A DNA stretch of 11,265 bases from Tannerellaceae bacterium (GCA_031279915.1 JAITHO010000022.1:1-11265), one strand, 5' to 3'. Positions 1 to 8,154 are shown, numbered from the stretch's first letter. Program-made: numbers and translations. The notes: generated by a model not told the origin, from the sequence alone.

Positions 1-126
1 AGCCTTTCGCAACGTTGTTTTTGCCTCGATCTCTGAAAAATGAGCCTTTCCCAGAGTTGTTTTTGCCTCGATTTCCAAAAAAGGTTTGCCCGCAATGTTG
101 TTTTTCCTTAGATTGAGAAAAATTGG
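1..126. repeat. Degenerate 41-42 bp tandem repeat, about three copies, cut by the window edge
   Basis: Copies begin near 1, 43 and 84. The shared core is GTTGTTTTTGCCTCGAT, found at 14 and 56 and, more decayed, at 97; the spacing is therefore 42 and then 41 bp. Each copy also starts with a (A)GCCTTTC-like or TTTGCCC-like block and ends in an A-run. The array lies just downstream of the minus-strand plug gene and may continue left of the window. I see no coding role. Its period almost equals that of the larger array at 7622-8033, although the sequences differ. Confidence 0.7.
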
Positions 127-130
127 GGCA

Positions 131-146
131 AACTCCGTCCGGAGTT
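131..146 (-). terminator. Possible weak terminator hairpin after the plug gene
   Basis: AACTCC and GGAGTT form a 6 bp perfect stem around a 4-base loop, about 65 bp past the plug stop codon. Read on the minus strand, a short T-run follows about 8 bases after the stem rather than directly. This makes it a poor intrinsic terminator. No better candidate is visible between the stop codon and the repeat array. Confidence 0.25.
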
Positions 147-210
147 GAGGCGAAGTGGGGAAGATTGAGACCAAGGTAGGACAAGGCTGGGACAATTGCC
201 GCCAAATGCA

Positions 211-1527
211 TCAGCGGGAGGGCGACGAATCTATTCGGGAGAAGGCTATCAGGCGATCGTACCTTGCTCCGAAGGGTCGATAATAAACGTAGATATAATA
301 CTCGTTTTCGGTTTGATAGAAATTGCGCTCAATGGGGGCGGATTCGGCGCTCGAACGTCCGTTGGGGACGAAAAGGAGGGCGTAGTTGTAGTGCCCTTGC
401 TTGAGGAACAGATGCTTTTCATAAGATTCGGTTGCCGCGTTGTACTCCATTTGGCTGCGGAGGTCGGGCATATTGTAAGTTAAGTCGCCCATTATGTAAA
501 GATTGCCGCCTGGGATTTGCGGAGATTTAAGGCTGAAATGCACGAAATAATAGTCGGCCTCAGTTGCATAATCCGTGCATCGACTGCAACGAATGAAGTA
601 GCGACCGTTCTGATCCTGATCGTATTCGTAGGAAATGGGGCGCGGGAAAAGTGTCTGGAGAGTAACATGGTAGTAAGGGTTATAAAACCTCGTATTCTCC
701 ACTCCCATACCGTTGTAGGATGCAGTCAGAAACTCAAAGCGGCGATATTCATTGCCCGCAGCGAAGATCAATGCCCGGTTCGGATCGTAAGTAATGCGCC
801 CTGGCATGACCCCAGTGGGCATCGGATCGACGGCCATATTATCAAACCGACGGTTCTGCAGGATGCGTATCTTAAGATCGGCGGCAGGGTTGGATATAGA
901 GAGGCGATCGGTGATTATCTGGAAGTCGACTTGCTGATGCTCGCGGTTGAAATCAGTAAGCGTCATGCCTGTCACCTGAGATTTTAGCATGACGAGCGAT
1001 TCTGTTACCGAAATGCAAGCCGTCAGCAACATGCGCGAAGGATTGGCCTGGCTAAAAACGCGCAGAGCATAATTGCCTGATATGCGCGGACGTACTTCGT
1101 CGTTCGGGAACGTCATGCGGTAGTGGGTATAGAGCGTAGTGGTGGCCCGCGATGGAGTATAATCGGTGATAAGCGAAGGCATTCCGTCAAGAAATTCGGC
1201 AGTTGCAAGCTGCGAGGGCTTCCAGTCGGCATCGCAATGCTCAACAATATACGAAAGGGGATGATAGTCATGCCCCAGGATGTCGAAAGAAATTTCAGCG
1301 ACCTGTCTTTGGTCTGTCCTAAGTATAGGCGGCGAAAGAACGTCGCCGGCAAGATGCACCTGCAGGCACTTGAGCTCGTCGGCATAGACATTGGTTCGCC
1401 GCGCTTCGTCAACTCCGCCCTGTGCGGCCAAAGTTCCTATACATATTATTATATATAGAAACGAAATAAAAAGGAATCGGGAGGTAAGAGGGATTCGCCT
1501 CTGTAATTTATCAACACTCAGCTTCAT
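211..1527 (-). CDS. Type IX secretion system plug protein (DUF5103 family)
   Basis: This 438-residue protein matches the DUF5103 family, which includes the plug protein seen bound to the SprA translocon of the type IX secretion system. In that complex it is thought to close the channel on the periplasmic side. Residues 17-36 are hydrophobic and end in LAAQ, as expected of a signal peptide, so the mature protein should be periplasmic. Family landmarks visible are HCDADW (97-102), the GNY of the first domain (151-153) and the near C-terminal segment YYRPFGARYDRLI (415-427). The length is normal for the family and the frame is intact. The start at 1527 gives a complete signal peptide. The gene is transcribed away from nqrA across a 62 bp gap. 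The family assignment is firm. The exact role in this organism is inferred from homologues, and the other type IX genes lie outside the window. Confidence 0.88.
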   Translation of the reverse strand: MKLSVDKLQRRIPLTSRFLFISFLYIIICIGTLAAQGGVDEARRTNVYADELKCLQVHLAGDVLSPPILRTDQRQVAEISFDILGHDYHPLSYIVEHCDADWKPSQLATAEFLDGMPSLITDYTPSRATTTLYTHYRMTFPNDEVRPRISGNYALRVFSQANPSRMLLTACISVTESLVMLKSQVTGMTLTDFNREHQQVDFQIITDRLSISNPAADLKIRILQNRRFDNMAVDPMPTGVMPGRITYDPNRALIFAAGNEYRRFEFLTASYNGMGVENTRFYNPYYHVTLQTLFPRPISYEYDQDQNGRYFIRCSRCTDYATEADYYFVHFSLKSPQIPGGNLYIMGDLTYNMPDLRSQMEYNAATESYEKHLFLKQGHYNYALLFVPNGRSSAESAPIERNFYQTENEYYIYVYYRPFGARYDRLIAFSRIDSSPSR

Positions 1528-1543
1528 ACTTCAAAAGAATTTT

Positions 1544-1551
1544 TATTTTTG
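1544..1551 (+). promoter_or_regulatory. Candidate -7 box for the nqr operon
   Basis: TATTTTTG matches the Bacteroidota -7 consensus TAnnTTTG exactly and lies 38 bp before the nqrA start codon. The -33 box expected around 1522-1525 is poor (no TTTG), so only half of the promoter is convincing. No other full match is visible in the short gap between the divergent genes. Confidence 0.45.
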
Positions 1552-1553
1552 CG

Positions 1554-1583
1554 CTAAAATAATTAAATCAAAAACATTCCAAA
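1554..1583 (-). promoter_or_regulatory. Candidate Bacteroidota promoter for the plug gene
   Basis: On the minus strand TTTG (1583-1580) is followed after 18 bp by TATTTTAG (1561-1554). This fits the Bacteroidota primary sigma pattern (TTTG, then TAnnTTTG) with one mismatch. Transcription would start about 20 bases before the plug start codon. The -33 box lies inside the nqrA translation start region, so the two genes would share control DNA. Confidence 0.45.
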
Positions 1584-1589
1584 GATATC

Positions 1590-2945
1590 ATGGCAAATGT
1601 GATCAATATTAAAAGAGGTTTGGACATTCATTTGAAAGGCAAAGCCGCCAACCTGATGCTCGAAGGAAAGCCCAGCGAAACCTACGCCGTTGTACCTGCA
1701 AGCTTCCACGGCATAGTTCCTAAGGTTGTGGTCAAGATTGGCGACAAAGTTCAAGCCGGCACGGCGGTTATGACCGACAAGAACCGAGCTGAAATAAAAC
1801 TGACCTCCCCCGTTAGCGGCGAAGTAATAGACGTTCGGAGGGGGGAGAAACGCAAGCTGCTCAGCATAGTGATCAAGCCCGATGCAGGAGGCTCTGTGAG
1901 CTATATTAGCTTCGGAGTAAAAGATGTTAAGGCGCTTAGCTCTCAAGAAGTCAAAGAATCGCTGCTGGAGGCCGGCCTGTGGCCTTTCATCAAGCAGCGT
2001 CCCTTCGATATTGTTGCCTCTCCGTCCGACGTTCCCCGCGACATTTATCTTTCCGCATTCTATTCGGCCCCACTGGCTCCGGATTTCAGCTACATTGTTC
2101 GCGGACGCGAAGCCGACTTCCAAACGGGGCTGGATGCACTCAAAAAGCTAACGTCCGGGAAAGTTTACGTTGGAATCCGACGCGGCATGCAGCTCCCCCT
2201 CAAAGGCGTAGAAGTAATTGAAGTCGATGGCCCCCATCCCGCCGCCAACGTGAGCGTACTGATTAATCGCACCCTACCGATTAACAAAGGCGAAACGGTA
2301 TGGACAGTAAGTCCGGATAACCTTATCACCATAGGCGCCCTCTTCAACAAAGGCATAGCCGACTTTTCCCGCCTTATAGCCATAACAGGATCAGAAACAA
2401 CCGAACGCGGCTACATTCGCACCATAGCCGGATGCACCATCCGCAGCCTTGTTGAAGGAAAAGTTATGGAGGGCACAAGCAAGGTTCGCATTATTAGCGG
2501 CAATGTGCTAACGGGCCTTAGCGTATCCAAAGACGATTACCTTCTGGCCTCCGACAACCAAATTACAGCCATCCCCGAAGGCGATAACGCTAACGACTTC
2601 CTTGGATGGGCCCTTCCCGGACTGAACAAATTCAGCGTAAGCCGCACCTTCCTCAGCTGGCTCATGGGTAAGAAGAAGGAATACGTAATTGACGCCCGCA
2701 TCCGAGGCGGCAAGCGCGCAATGATTATGTCGAACGAGTACGACAAGGTTTTCCCCATGGACATTTATCCCGAGTTCCTGCTGAAAGCCATTATAGCTTT
2801 CGACATCGATAAGATGGAAAACCTGGGCATATACGAAGTTGCTCCGGAAGACTTCGCCCTCTGCGAATTTGTGGATACATCAAAGATTGAGCTGCAGGAA
2901 ATCGTACGGAAGGGCTTGGATTTGCTTTACAAGGAAATGAATTAA
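1590..2945 (+). CDS. nqrA: Na+-translocating NADH:quinone reductase subunit A
   Basis: NqrA is the large peripheral subunit on the cytoplasmic face of Na+-NQR, the primary sodium pump that oxidises NADH with ubiquinone or menaquinone. It carries no bound cofactor of its own and is linked to quinone binding in studied enzymes. The 451 residues are close to the usual family length. The N-terminus (ANVINIKRGLDIHLKGKA, residues 2-19) and the lipoyl-like turn SPVSGEVIDVRRGEKR (about 73-88) are typical of NqrA and the related RnfC. The start is set by the conserved N-terminus and an A-rich leader, AAAGATATC, directly before the ATG. It is the first gene of nqrABCDEF, with nqrB 13 bp downstream. The frame is intact and nothing is missing. 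Confidence 0.96.
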   Translation: MANVINIKRGLDIHLKGKAANLMLEGKPSETYAVVPASFHGIVPKVVVKIGDKVQAGTAVMTDKNRAEIKLTSPVSGEVIDVRRGEKRKLLSIVIKPDAGGSVSYISFGVKDVKALSSQEVKESLLEAGLWPFIKQRPFDIVASPSDVPRDIYLSAFYSAPLAPDFSYIVRGREADFQTGLDALKKLTSGKVYVGIRRGMQLPLKGVEVIEVDGPHPAANVSVLINRTLPINKGETVWTVSPDNLITIGALFNKGIADFSRLIAITGSETTERGYIRTIAGCTIRSLVEGKVMEGTSKVRIISGNVLTGLSVSKDDYLLASDNQITAIPEGDNANDFLGWALPGLNKFSVSRTFLSWLMGKKKEYVIDARIRGGKRAMIMSNEYDKVFPMDIYPEFLLKAIIAFDIDKMENLGIYEVAPEDFALCEFVDTSKIELQEIVRKGLDLLYKEMN

Positions 2946-2958
2946 TAATAAGATATAC

Positions 2959-4143
2959 ATGAAAGCATTAAGGAAATATATCGACAAGATAAAACCCAAG
3001 TTCGAAGAAGGAGGCCGGTTCGGAATGTTCCGTTCGGTGTTTGAAGGTATAGAGTCGTTTTTGTTCGTGCCTAATCATACCTCCAAGGCTGGAGTTCATA
3101 TTCACGACAGTATGGATTCGAAGAGGGCCATGACGGTTGTGATCATAGCCTTGCTGCCTGCACTTCTTTTCGGAATGTACAACACGGGCTACCAGCATTA
3201 CGTATCGGCAGGCGTTGATGCAGGATTTGTATCGACCTTCATCTATGGCATGCTGGCCGTACTTCCGGTATTGATAGTGTCGTACGTTGTTGGCCTCGGA
3301 ATAGAATTTACCGTAGCCCAGTGGAAAAAGGAGGAGATTCAGGAAGGATTTTTGGTGTCGGGTATATTAATACCGCTCATCGTTCCGATCGACACGCCTC
3401 TGTGGATGATAGCGCTTGCCACCGCCTTTGCGGTGATCTTCGCAAAGGAAGTGTTCGGCGGCACGGGATACAACATATTTAATGTAGCGCTTGTCACGCG
3501 GGCCTTCCTATTCTTTGCCTATCCGGGATCGATGTCGGGCGATTCAGTCTTCGTTCGTACAGCGGCCCAAACGGTGGACGGCTTTTCGGGAGCTACTCCT
3601 CTGGGGCAAATAAATATGGCTCCGAATGAGGCCATTGGTTCCTTTCAGGTAGTAGATACGCTCGGCAATCCTTTAAGCTTGTGGGATATGTTCTTCGGGC
3701 TGATTCCAGGTTCCATAGGCGAAACCTCAACGCTTGCAATATTGCTTGGAGCCGTGGTTCTGCTTTATACGGGGATAGCAAGTTGGAAAACAATGGGCTC
3801 CGTTTTTGCCGGAGGCATAGTGGCATCGCTCCTCTTCAACCTGGCAGGCACAACGGTTGCGATGAGCGTCACGCCCTGGGAGCATATCTGCCTCGGAGGA
3901 TTTGCATTCGGCGCAGTGTTTATGGCAACCGATCCGGTTACTTCCTCGCGCACAGAAACGGGGAAGTACATCTACGGATTCCTGACAGGCCTCCTCGCTA
4001 TCGTTATAAGGGTGCTTAATCCGGGATATCCGGAAGGCATGATGATGGCCATCCTCTTCATGAACATCTTCGCCCCCTTGATTGACTATTATGTAGTCCA
4101 AAGCAATATATCCCGCCGGCTGAAACGGGCGAGAGTCAAATAA
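2959..4143 (+). CDS. nqrB: Na+-translocating NADH:quinone reductase subunit B
   Basis: NqrB is the largest membrane subunit and forms part of the sodium pathway. It carries a covalently bound FMN and riboflavin. In this 394-residue protein the first 55 or so residues are hydrophilic, followed by many hydrophobic segments. The flavinylation motif SGAT is at 210-213, so Thr213 is the expected FMN-phosphate anchor. The segment DPVTSSRTETGKYIYG (325-340) is a hallmark shared with RnfD. The end of nqrA lies 13 bp upstream and nqrC begins 20 bp downstream, consistent with one transcript. Translation starts after AAGATATAC, a leader repeated at several genes here. FMN attachment needs an ApbE flavin transferase, which is not in the window. 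Confidence 0.96.
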   Translation: MKALRKYIDKIKPKFEEGGRFGMFRSVFEGIESFLFVPNHTSKAGVHIHDSMDSKRAMTVVIIALLPALLFGMYNTGYQHYVSAGVDAGFVSTFIYGMLAVLPVLIVSYVVGLGIEFTVAQWKKEEIQEGFLVSGILIPLIVPIDTPLWMIALATAFAVIFAKEVFGGTGYNIFNVALVTRAFLFFAYPGSMSGDSVFVRTAAQTVDGFSGATPLGQINMAPNEAIGSFQVVDTLGNPLSLWDMFFGLIPGSIGETSTLAILLGAVVLLYTGIASWKTMGSVFAGGIVASLLFNLAGTTVAMSVTPWEHICLGGFAFGAVFMATDPVTSSRTETGKYIYGFLTGLLAIVIRVLNPGYPEGMMMAILFMNIFAPLIDYYVVQSNISRRLKRARVK

Positions 4144-4163
4144 CATCTAACATTGCAAGTATC

Positions 4164-4847
4164 ATGAATAGAAACAGTAATGTATATACCATAATATATG
4201 CTTCCGTAATGGTCGTGGCCGTAGCCGTTGTGCTGGCCTTCACTTCCGAATCGCTCAAAAGCTTTCAGAAAGAGAACGAGGAAAACGACAAGCGGCAACA
4301 GATACTCCGATCCATCAACGTAAGAGTATCAGCCAAAGAAGCAAAAGCAAAATATAACGAACTGATAAAGGAGGCCTTCCTTATCAGCGAACAAGGCGAA
4401 CGAACGGAAGGCGACGCCTTTGCCGAAGATGTAGTCAAAGCCTTTGCAAGGAAGGTGTATCCGGTTTTCGTTGCCAGCGTCGACGGGCAAACCAAGTACA
4501 TCATGGCTCTGTCGGGATCCGGACTCTGGGGGTCGCTCTGGGGATATATCTCCGTTAACGACGACTGCAATACAGTGTTTGGAGCCGACTTCGGACATGC
4601 AAGCGAAACTCCCGGACTTGGAGCCGAGATAGCCGCCGCAACGTTCAGCAACCGCTTTATCAACAAGCGCCTCTTCTCCAACGGAACCTTCAAGTCGGTA
4701 GCCATAGTTAAGCCCGGCAATAGCGTTGATGGACAAGACTACGTCGATGGAATATCGGGCGGCACCATTACCAGCCAGAAAGTAGGTCTGATGCTATTCG
4801 GCAGCCTGAAAGAATACACAAAGTTTCTAACCTCTCAAAACAAATAG
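4164..4847 (+). CDS. nqrC: Na+-translocating NADH:quinone reductase subunit C
   Basis: NqrC is anchored by one N-terminal membrane helix and exposes an FMN-binding domain. Here the helix spans about residues 8-27. The conserved segment HASETPGLGAEI is at 145-156. The flavinylation motif reads SGGTITS (198-204), so Thr203 is the likely FMN anchor by comparison with SGATxT in other NqrC proteins. Glycine in place of alanine at the third position is a mild variant that I do not expect to block flavinylation. The protein has 227 residues, somewhat shorter than the Vibrio protein. nqrD starts only 3 bp after the stop codon, which suggests translational coupling. Confidence 0.95.
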   Translation: MNRNSNVYTIIYASVMVVAVAVVLAFTSESLKSFQKENEENDKRQQILRSINVRVSAKEAKAKYNELIKEAFLISEQGERTEGDAFAEDVVKAFARKVYPVFVASVDGQTKYIMALSGSGLWGSLWGYISVNDDCNTVFGADFGHASETPGLGAEIAAATFSNRFINKRLFSNGTFKSVAIVKPGNSVDGQDYVDGISGGTITSQKVGLMLFGSLKEYTKFLTSQNK

Positions 4848-4850
4848 AAG

Positions 4851-5477
4851 ATGGGATTATCTAATAAGAACAAAGCTATCCTCCTCGGCCCGCTGAGCAA
4901 AAACAATCCGATAGTGGTTCAGATGCTCGGTATATGCTCTGCCCTGGCCGTGACATCGAAGCTGGAGCCTGCGATCGTGATGGCGATATCCGTAACGGTA
5001 GTGGTATCCTTCGCCAACGTGATCATTTCATTGCTCAGGAATACTATTCCGAATCGCATACGAATCATCGTGCAATTGGTTGTGGTTGCGGCTCTGGTAA
5101 CTATAGTCAGCGAAGTGCTGAAGGCTTTTGCATACGACGTTAACAAGCAGCTGTCAGTTTTTGTCGGGCTGATTATCACTAACTGTATCTTGATGGGGCG
5201 CCTCGAAGCCTTTGCATTGGGTAATGGTCCATGGGCATCGTTTCTCGACGGAATAGGGAATGGCTTGGGATACGGTCTGATCCTGGCGATCATCGGATTT
5301 GTACGCGAGCTCTTTGGCTTCGGCACTTTGCTGGGACATCAGGTCGTTCCGGATATATTCTACAAGTGGGGATACGTTAATAACGGGCTCATGATACTGC
5401 CTCCTATGGCATTGATCATAGTTGCGGCAGTTATCTGGATCCACCGTTCGCGGAACAAAGAGCTTCAAGAGAAATAA
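4851..5477 (+). CDS. nqrD: Na+-translocating NADH:quinone reductase subunit D
   Basis: NqrD is one of two homologous six-helix membrane subunits that together hold an intramembrane 2Fe-2S centre between NqrD and NqrE. The ligand cysteines are present: Cys29 in MLGICSALAV and Cys112 in IITNCILMGR, at the positions known for Vibrio NqrD. The protein is 208 residues, highly hydrophobic and full length. It is packed against nqrC (3 bp gap), and nqrE follows after 31 bp. The FLDGIGNGLGYG segment (131-142) is typical of the NqrD/RnfE family. Complete nqrA to nqrF context makes NqrD, rather than RnfE, secure. Confidence 0.95.
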   Translation: MGLSNKNKAILLGPLSKNNPIVVQMLGICSALAVTSKLEPAIVMAISVTVVVSFANVIISLLRNTIPNRIRIIVQLVVVAALVTIVSEVLKAFAYDVNKQLSVFVGLIITNCILMGRLEAFALGNGPWASFLDGIGNGLGYGLILAIIGFVRELFGFGTLLGHQVVPDIFYKWGYVNNGLMILPPMALIIVAAVIWIHRSRNKELQEK

Positions 5478-5508
5478 CAATAGTTGTAACGCATAAAAAA
5501 GATATATA

Positions 5509-6126
5509 ATGGAAGAACTATTAAGCACATTCGTTCGCGCCATATTTGTAGACAACATGGTGTTTGCCTACTACCTCGGCATGTGTTCATACCTTGCGGT
5601 TTCCAAAAACGTAAGCACTGCTTTGGGATTAGGGATAGCAGTTACATTCATCCTGGTTTGTACGCTGCCCATCAACTATATGCTCGAAAACTACGTACTG
5701 AAGGAGGGCGCCTTGAGCTGGCTGGGGCCCGAATATGCGGGAGTAAACCTTAGCTTCCTCTCGCTGCTGCTCTTCATCGCCATCATAGCCTCGTTCACGC
5801 AGCTGGTGGAGATGGTTGTCGAACGCTTTGCGCCGGCCCTGTACTCATCGCTCGGAATATTCCTGCCGCTCATTGCCGTTAACTGCGCCATACTTGGCGG
5901 ATCGCTGTTTATGCAGCAAAAGGACTTTGCCAACGCAGGCGTCGCCACGGTTTACGGATTCGGATCGGGCATCGGATGGCTACTGGCAATAGTCGGGATG
6001 GCTGCCGTTCGCGAAAAGCTTGCCTATTCTGATATTCCCAAGCCGTTGCGCGGACTTGGCATAACCTTCATCCTCACGGGACTGATGGGAATCGGCTTCA
6101 TGTGTTTCTCAGGCCTCAAAATTTAA
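5509..6126 (+). CDS. nqrE: Na+-translocating NADH:quinone reductase subunit E
   Basis: NqrE is the second membrane subunit of the NqrD/NqrE pair, with inverted topology relative to NqrD, and shares the intramembrane 2Fe-2S centre. The expected cysteines are visible: Cys26 in YLGMCSYLAVS and Cys126 in LIAVNCAILGG. The protein has 205 residues, a little longer than the Vibrio subunit, and the second cysteine is shifted by about six residues as a result. The segment FAPALYSSLGIFLPLI (107-122) is conserved in the family. Translation starts after a clear AAAAAAGATATATA leader. nqrF begins 29 bp after the stop codon. Confidence 0.95.
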   Translation: MEELLSTFVRAIFVDNMVFAYYLGMCSYLAVSKNVSTALGLGIAVTFILVCTLPINYMLENYVLKEGALSWLGPEYAGVNLSFLSLLLFIAIIASFTQLVEMVVERFAPALYSSLGIFLPLIAVNCAILGGSLFMQQKDFANAGVATVYGFGSGIGWLLAIVGMAAVREKLAYSDIPKPLRGLGITFILTGLMGIGFMCFSGLKI

Positions 6127-6155
6127 GTATTAACGCTTTAAACGATATATAAGAT

Positions 6156-7418
6156 ATGATTATACTAATGTCGGGAAGCCTTACGATCATGGCCGGCGCC
6201 CTTGTATTCCTTGCGGTAACGCTCATCCTGGTAGGCGCGCTGCTCATTGCTAAAGCAAAGCTCATTCCTTCGGGAAGCGTTGAAATGTCGGTCAACGGCG
6301 AGAAAACATACCACGTACCCATTGGAGGAACCGTGCTGTCAACCCTCCAGAGCAACGGGATATTCCTCTCGTCGGCCTGCGGAGGAAGCGGAAGCTGCGG
6401 ACAATGTCGATGCCAAATACCTGAAGGCGGAGGCAATATCCTCCCAACCGAAACGGGCTTCTTCAGCCGCAAGCAAATACAAGCGCGATGGAGGCTCGGA
6501 TGTCAGGCTAAGATTAAGGAAAACATAAAAATACAGGTGCCCGAATCTGTGTTCGGAGTGAAAGAATGGGAGTGTACCGTGGTTTCGAATCACAACGTCG
6601 CCTCATTCATTAAAGAATTTACAGTCAGGCTGCCCGAGGGAGAAGCAATGAACTTCCAGCCGGGATGCTACTCGCAAATCGCTATCCCCAAATACTCGAT
6701 GAAATATGCCGATATCAAGGTCGACGAACGATTTAGAGAGGAGTGGGATAAATATCAAATGTGGAACCTGAGCTGCACTAGCGACGAGGAAACCATACGA
6801 GCCTACTCGATGGCCAACTATCCCGCCGAAGGTAACATCATCACCCTCAACGTTCGCATCGCCACGCCGCCCTTCGACCGAGCAGCTGGTACGTGGAAAG
6901 CCGGCATCAAGCCGGGAATAGCTTCCTCATACATCTTCACGCTCAAGCCCGGCGACAAGGTGAAAATGTCGGGCCCTTACGGCGATTTCCATATCCTCAA
7001 CACCAAGCGCGAAATGCTCTACATAGGCGGAGGAGCAGGAATGGCGCCACTCAGAGCGCATCTCCTACATCTATTCAAAACTCTCAAAACCACCGACCGA
7101 CAGGTTTCATACTGGTACGGAGCACGCTCAAAAGCTGATATATTCTACGAAGACGACTTCCGAGCCATCGAACAAGAATTTCCCAACTTCCGCTTCAACA
7201 TCGCACTGTCGGAACCACGACCGGAAGACAACTGGAAGGGGTACATCGGCTTCATTCACCAAGTAATTTTCGACAATTACCTCAAAAACCACGAGGCCCC
7301 GGAAGACATAGAATACTACATGTGCGGGCCCGGGCCAATGTCGAACGCCGTTAAGAAAATGCTCGACGAGCTGGGCGTCCCACCCGAAATGCTCTTGTTC
7401 GACGACTTCGGAGCATAG
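6156..7418 (+). CDS. nqrF: Na+-translocating NADH:quinone reductase subunit F (NADH-oxidising subunit)
   Basis: NqrF accepts electrons from NADH onto FAD and passes them to a 2Fe-2S ferredoxin domain, the entry point of the complex. In order, the protein shows one N-terminal membrane helix (about 7-32) and a ferredoxin domain with cluster ligands Cys75, Cys81, Cys84 and Cys116. Next come the FAD-binding RAYS (215-218) and the NADH-binding segments GGGAGMAPLR (291-300) and CGPGPM (390-395). The invariant C-terminal FDDFGA (415-420) closes it. At 420 residues it is full length. The start is not certain: AAGAT abuts the chosen ATG, while Met5 at 6168 would lie 10 bp after AAGATAT. Either start keeps the helix. 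This is the last gene of the operon, followed by a strong terminator. Confidence 0.96.
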   Translation: MIILMSGSLTIMAGALVFLAVTLILVGALLIAKAKLIPSGSVEMSVNGEKTYHVPIGGTVLSTLQSNGIFLSSACGGSGSCGQCRCQIPEGGGNILPTETGFFSRKQIQARWRLGCQAKIKENIKIQVPESVFGVKEWECTVVSNHNVASFIKEFTVRLPEGEAMNFQPGCYSQIAIPKYSMKYADIKVDERFREEWDKYQMWNLSCTSDEETIRAYSMANYPAEGNIITLNVRIATPPFDRAAGTWKAGIKPGIASSYIFTLKPGDKVKMSGPYGDFHILNTKREMLYIGGGAGMAPLRAHLLHLFKTLKTTDRQVSYWYGARSKADIFYEDDFRAIEQEFPNFRFNIALSEPRPEDNWKGYIGFIHQVIFDNYLKNHEAPEDIEYYMCGPGPMSNAVKKMLDELGVPPEMLLFDDFGA

Positions 7419-7453
7419 CCTCCAACGTAATTACATCCAACTTAAACATCCTG

Positions 7454-7489
7454 ACTCCCGTGCTATTCAGTTAGTGCGGGAGTTTTTTT
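7454..7489 (+). terminator. Intrinsic terminator of the nqr operon
   Basis: ACTCCCGTGCT (7454-7464) pairs with AGTGCGGGAGT (7473-7483) around an 8-base loop. The 11 bp stem includes two G-U wobbles and is followed directly by seven T (7483-7489). It lies 35 bp after the nqrF stop codon and closes the operon. Confidence 0.9.
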
Positions 7490-7621
7490 GGCAGCTCCAT
7501 TGTTTTTCTCCGGCGGCTCTGTAACGCACTTTTGGGCTAATGAATTGACAGGCGCTTATATGGAATGCTGAGCTAATGACAAATTGGGGTTTAGTTGTTG
7601 CCATTCAACATTTCCGTCGGC
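7490..7621. other. Non-coding spacer between the nqr terminator and the palindromic array
   Basis: I see no gene here. GCTAATGA occurs twice, at 7536-7543 and 7572-7579. The stretch around 7530-7560 loosely resembles the spacer of the array downstream, so it may hold further, strongly decayed units. Confidence 0.5.
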
Positions 7622-8033
7622 TCGACAATTGTCGAAAGCTCCGTTTTGCCAGCGGGAAGGTTTCGACAAATGTCGAGAGCGCAAAAAAGTCGTAGCGGAG
7701 GCATCAACAACTGTTTTTTGCATGAATTTGGGCGATTTGCCAAGCCCGACAGAGCGCAAAACCTCCAAAATTTGTCGCTGGAGGATTAAACAAGCTGTGG
7801 AGCCTCAAAATTGTGAAAATTGTATAGTTCGACAAATGTCGAAAGCTCCGTTTGGGTCTGATGGCTGTTTCGACAAATGTCGAAGGCGGCGCTTGGGTCT
7901 GGTGGCAGTCTCAACAAATGCTGAGGGCGTCGCTTGGGCCTGATGGCAGTCTCGACAAATGTTGAGGGCGACGCTTGGGCCTAAGAGCAGTCTCGGCAAA
8001 TGTCGAAGGCGCCGTTTTGGAGTAGGGGATATG
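7622..8033. repeat. 41-bp-period tandem array with a 14-bp palindromic core, about ten units
   Basis: The core TCGACAAATGTCGA is an inverted repeat (TCGACA, AA, TGTCGA). It begins at 7622 (as the perfect palindrome TCGACAATTGTCGA), 7663, 7829, 7870, 7911, 7952 and 7993. Neighbouring copies are exactly 41 bp apart. The gap from 7663 to 7829 holds decayed units near 7704 (TCAACAACTG), 7745 and 7787. That makes about ten units in phase. The 27 bp between cores are also similar from unit to unit, with GGCGnCGCTTGGGTCTGATG shared by the later copies. This is therefore a minisatellite-like array and not a CRISPR. Because 41 is not a multiple of three, it is unlikely to encode a repeat protein. Confidence 0.85.
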
Positions 8034-8154
8034 TTGATTCACACTCTCAACTGCGGGGCACAAGCTTTTTTATACGCAACTAAAATAATATGCAGCATCC
8101 CGCGTTTAAAATACATCAAGAATATATTGACGCAATAAAGACTTATACATTATT
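8034..8154. other. Leader region of the small peptide gene
   Basis: This AT-rich stretch has no gene. GTTGA (8033-8037) and TCAAC (8047-8051) could form a 5 bp stem. TATATTGA at 8123-8130 is only a partial match to TAnnTTTG, so the promoter of the downstream small gene is not clearly identified. Confidence 0.3.

Noticed and set aside
517..987. 156-codon plus-strand frame opposite the plug gene
   Set aside because: It lies fully inside the well-supported plug gene on the other strand, shows no family features and has no start signal of its own.
1563..2123. 186-codon minus-strand frame opposite nqrA
   Set aside because: It is a shadow of nqrA codon use. The nqrA product is clearly recognised, and the antisense product has no domain.
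7584..7943. Open frame of 119 codons across the palindromic array, and a similar one on the other strand (7805-7999)
   Set aside because: Both are produced by the 41-bp repeats, which read differently in each frame because 41 is not a multiple of three. Their products are low-complexity and match no family I know.
7622..8033. CRISPR array
   Set aside because: The repeat core is only 14 bp, the intervening 27 bp are similar to each other rather than unique, and no cas genes are near.
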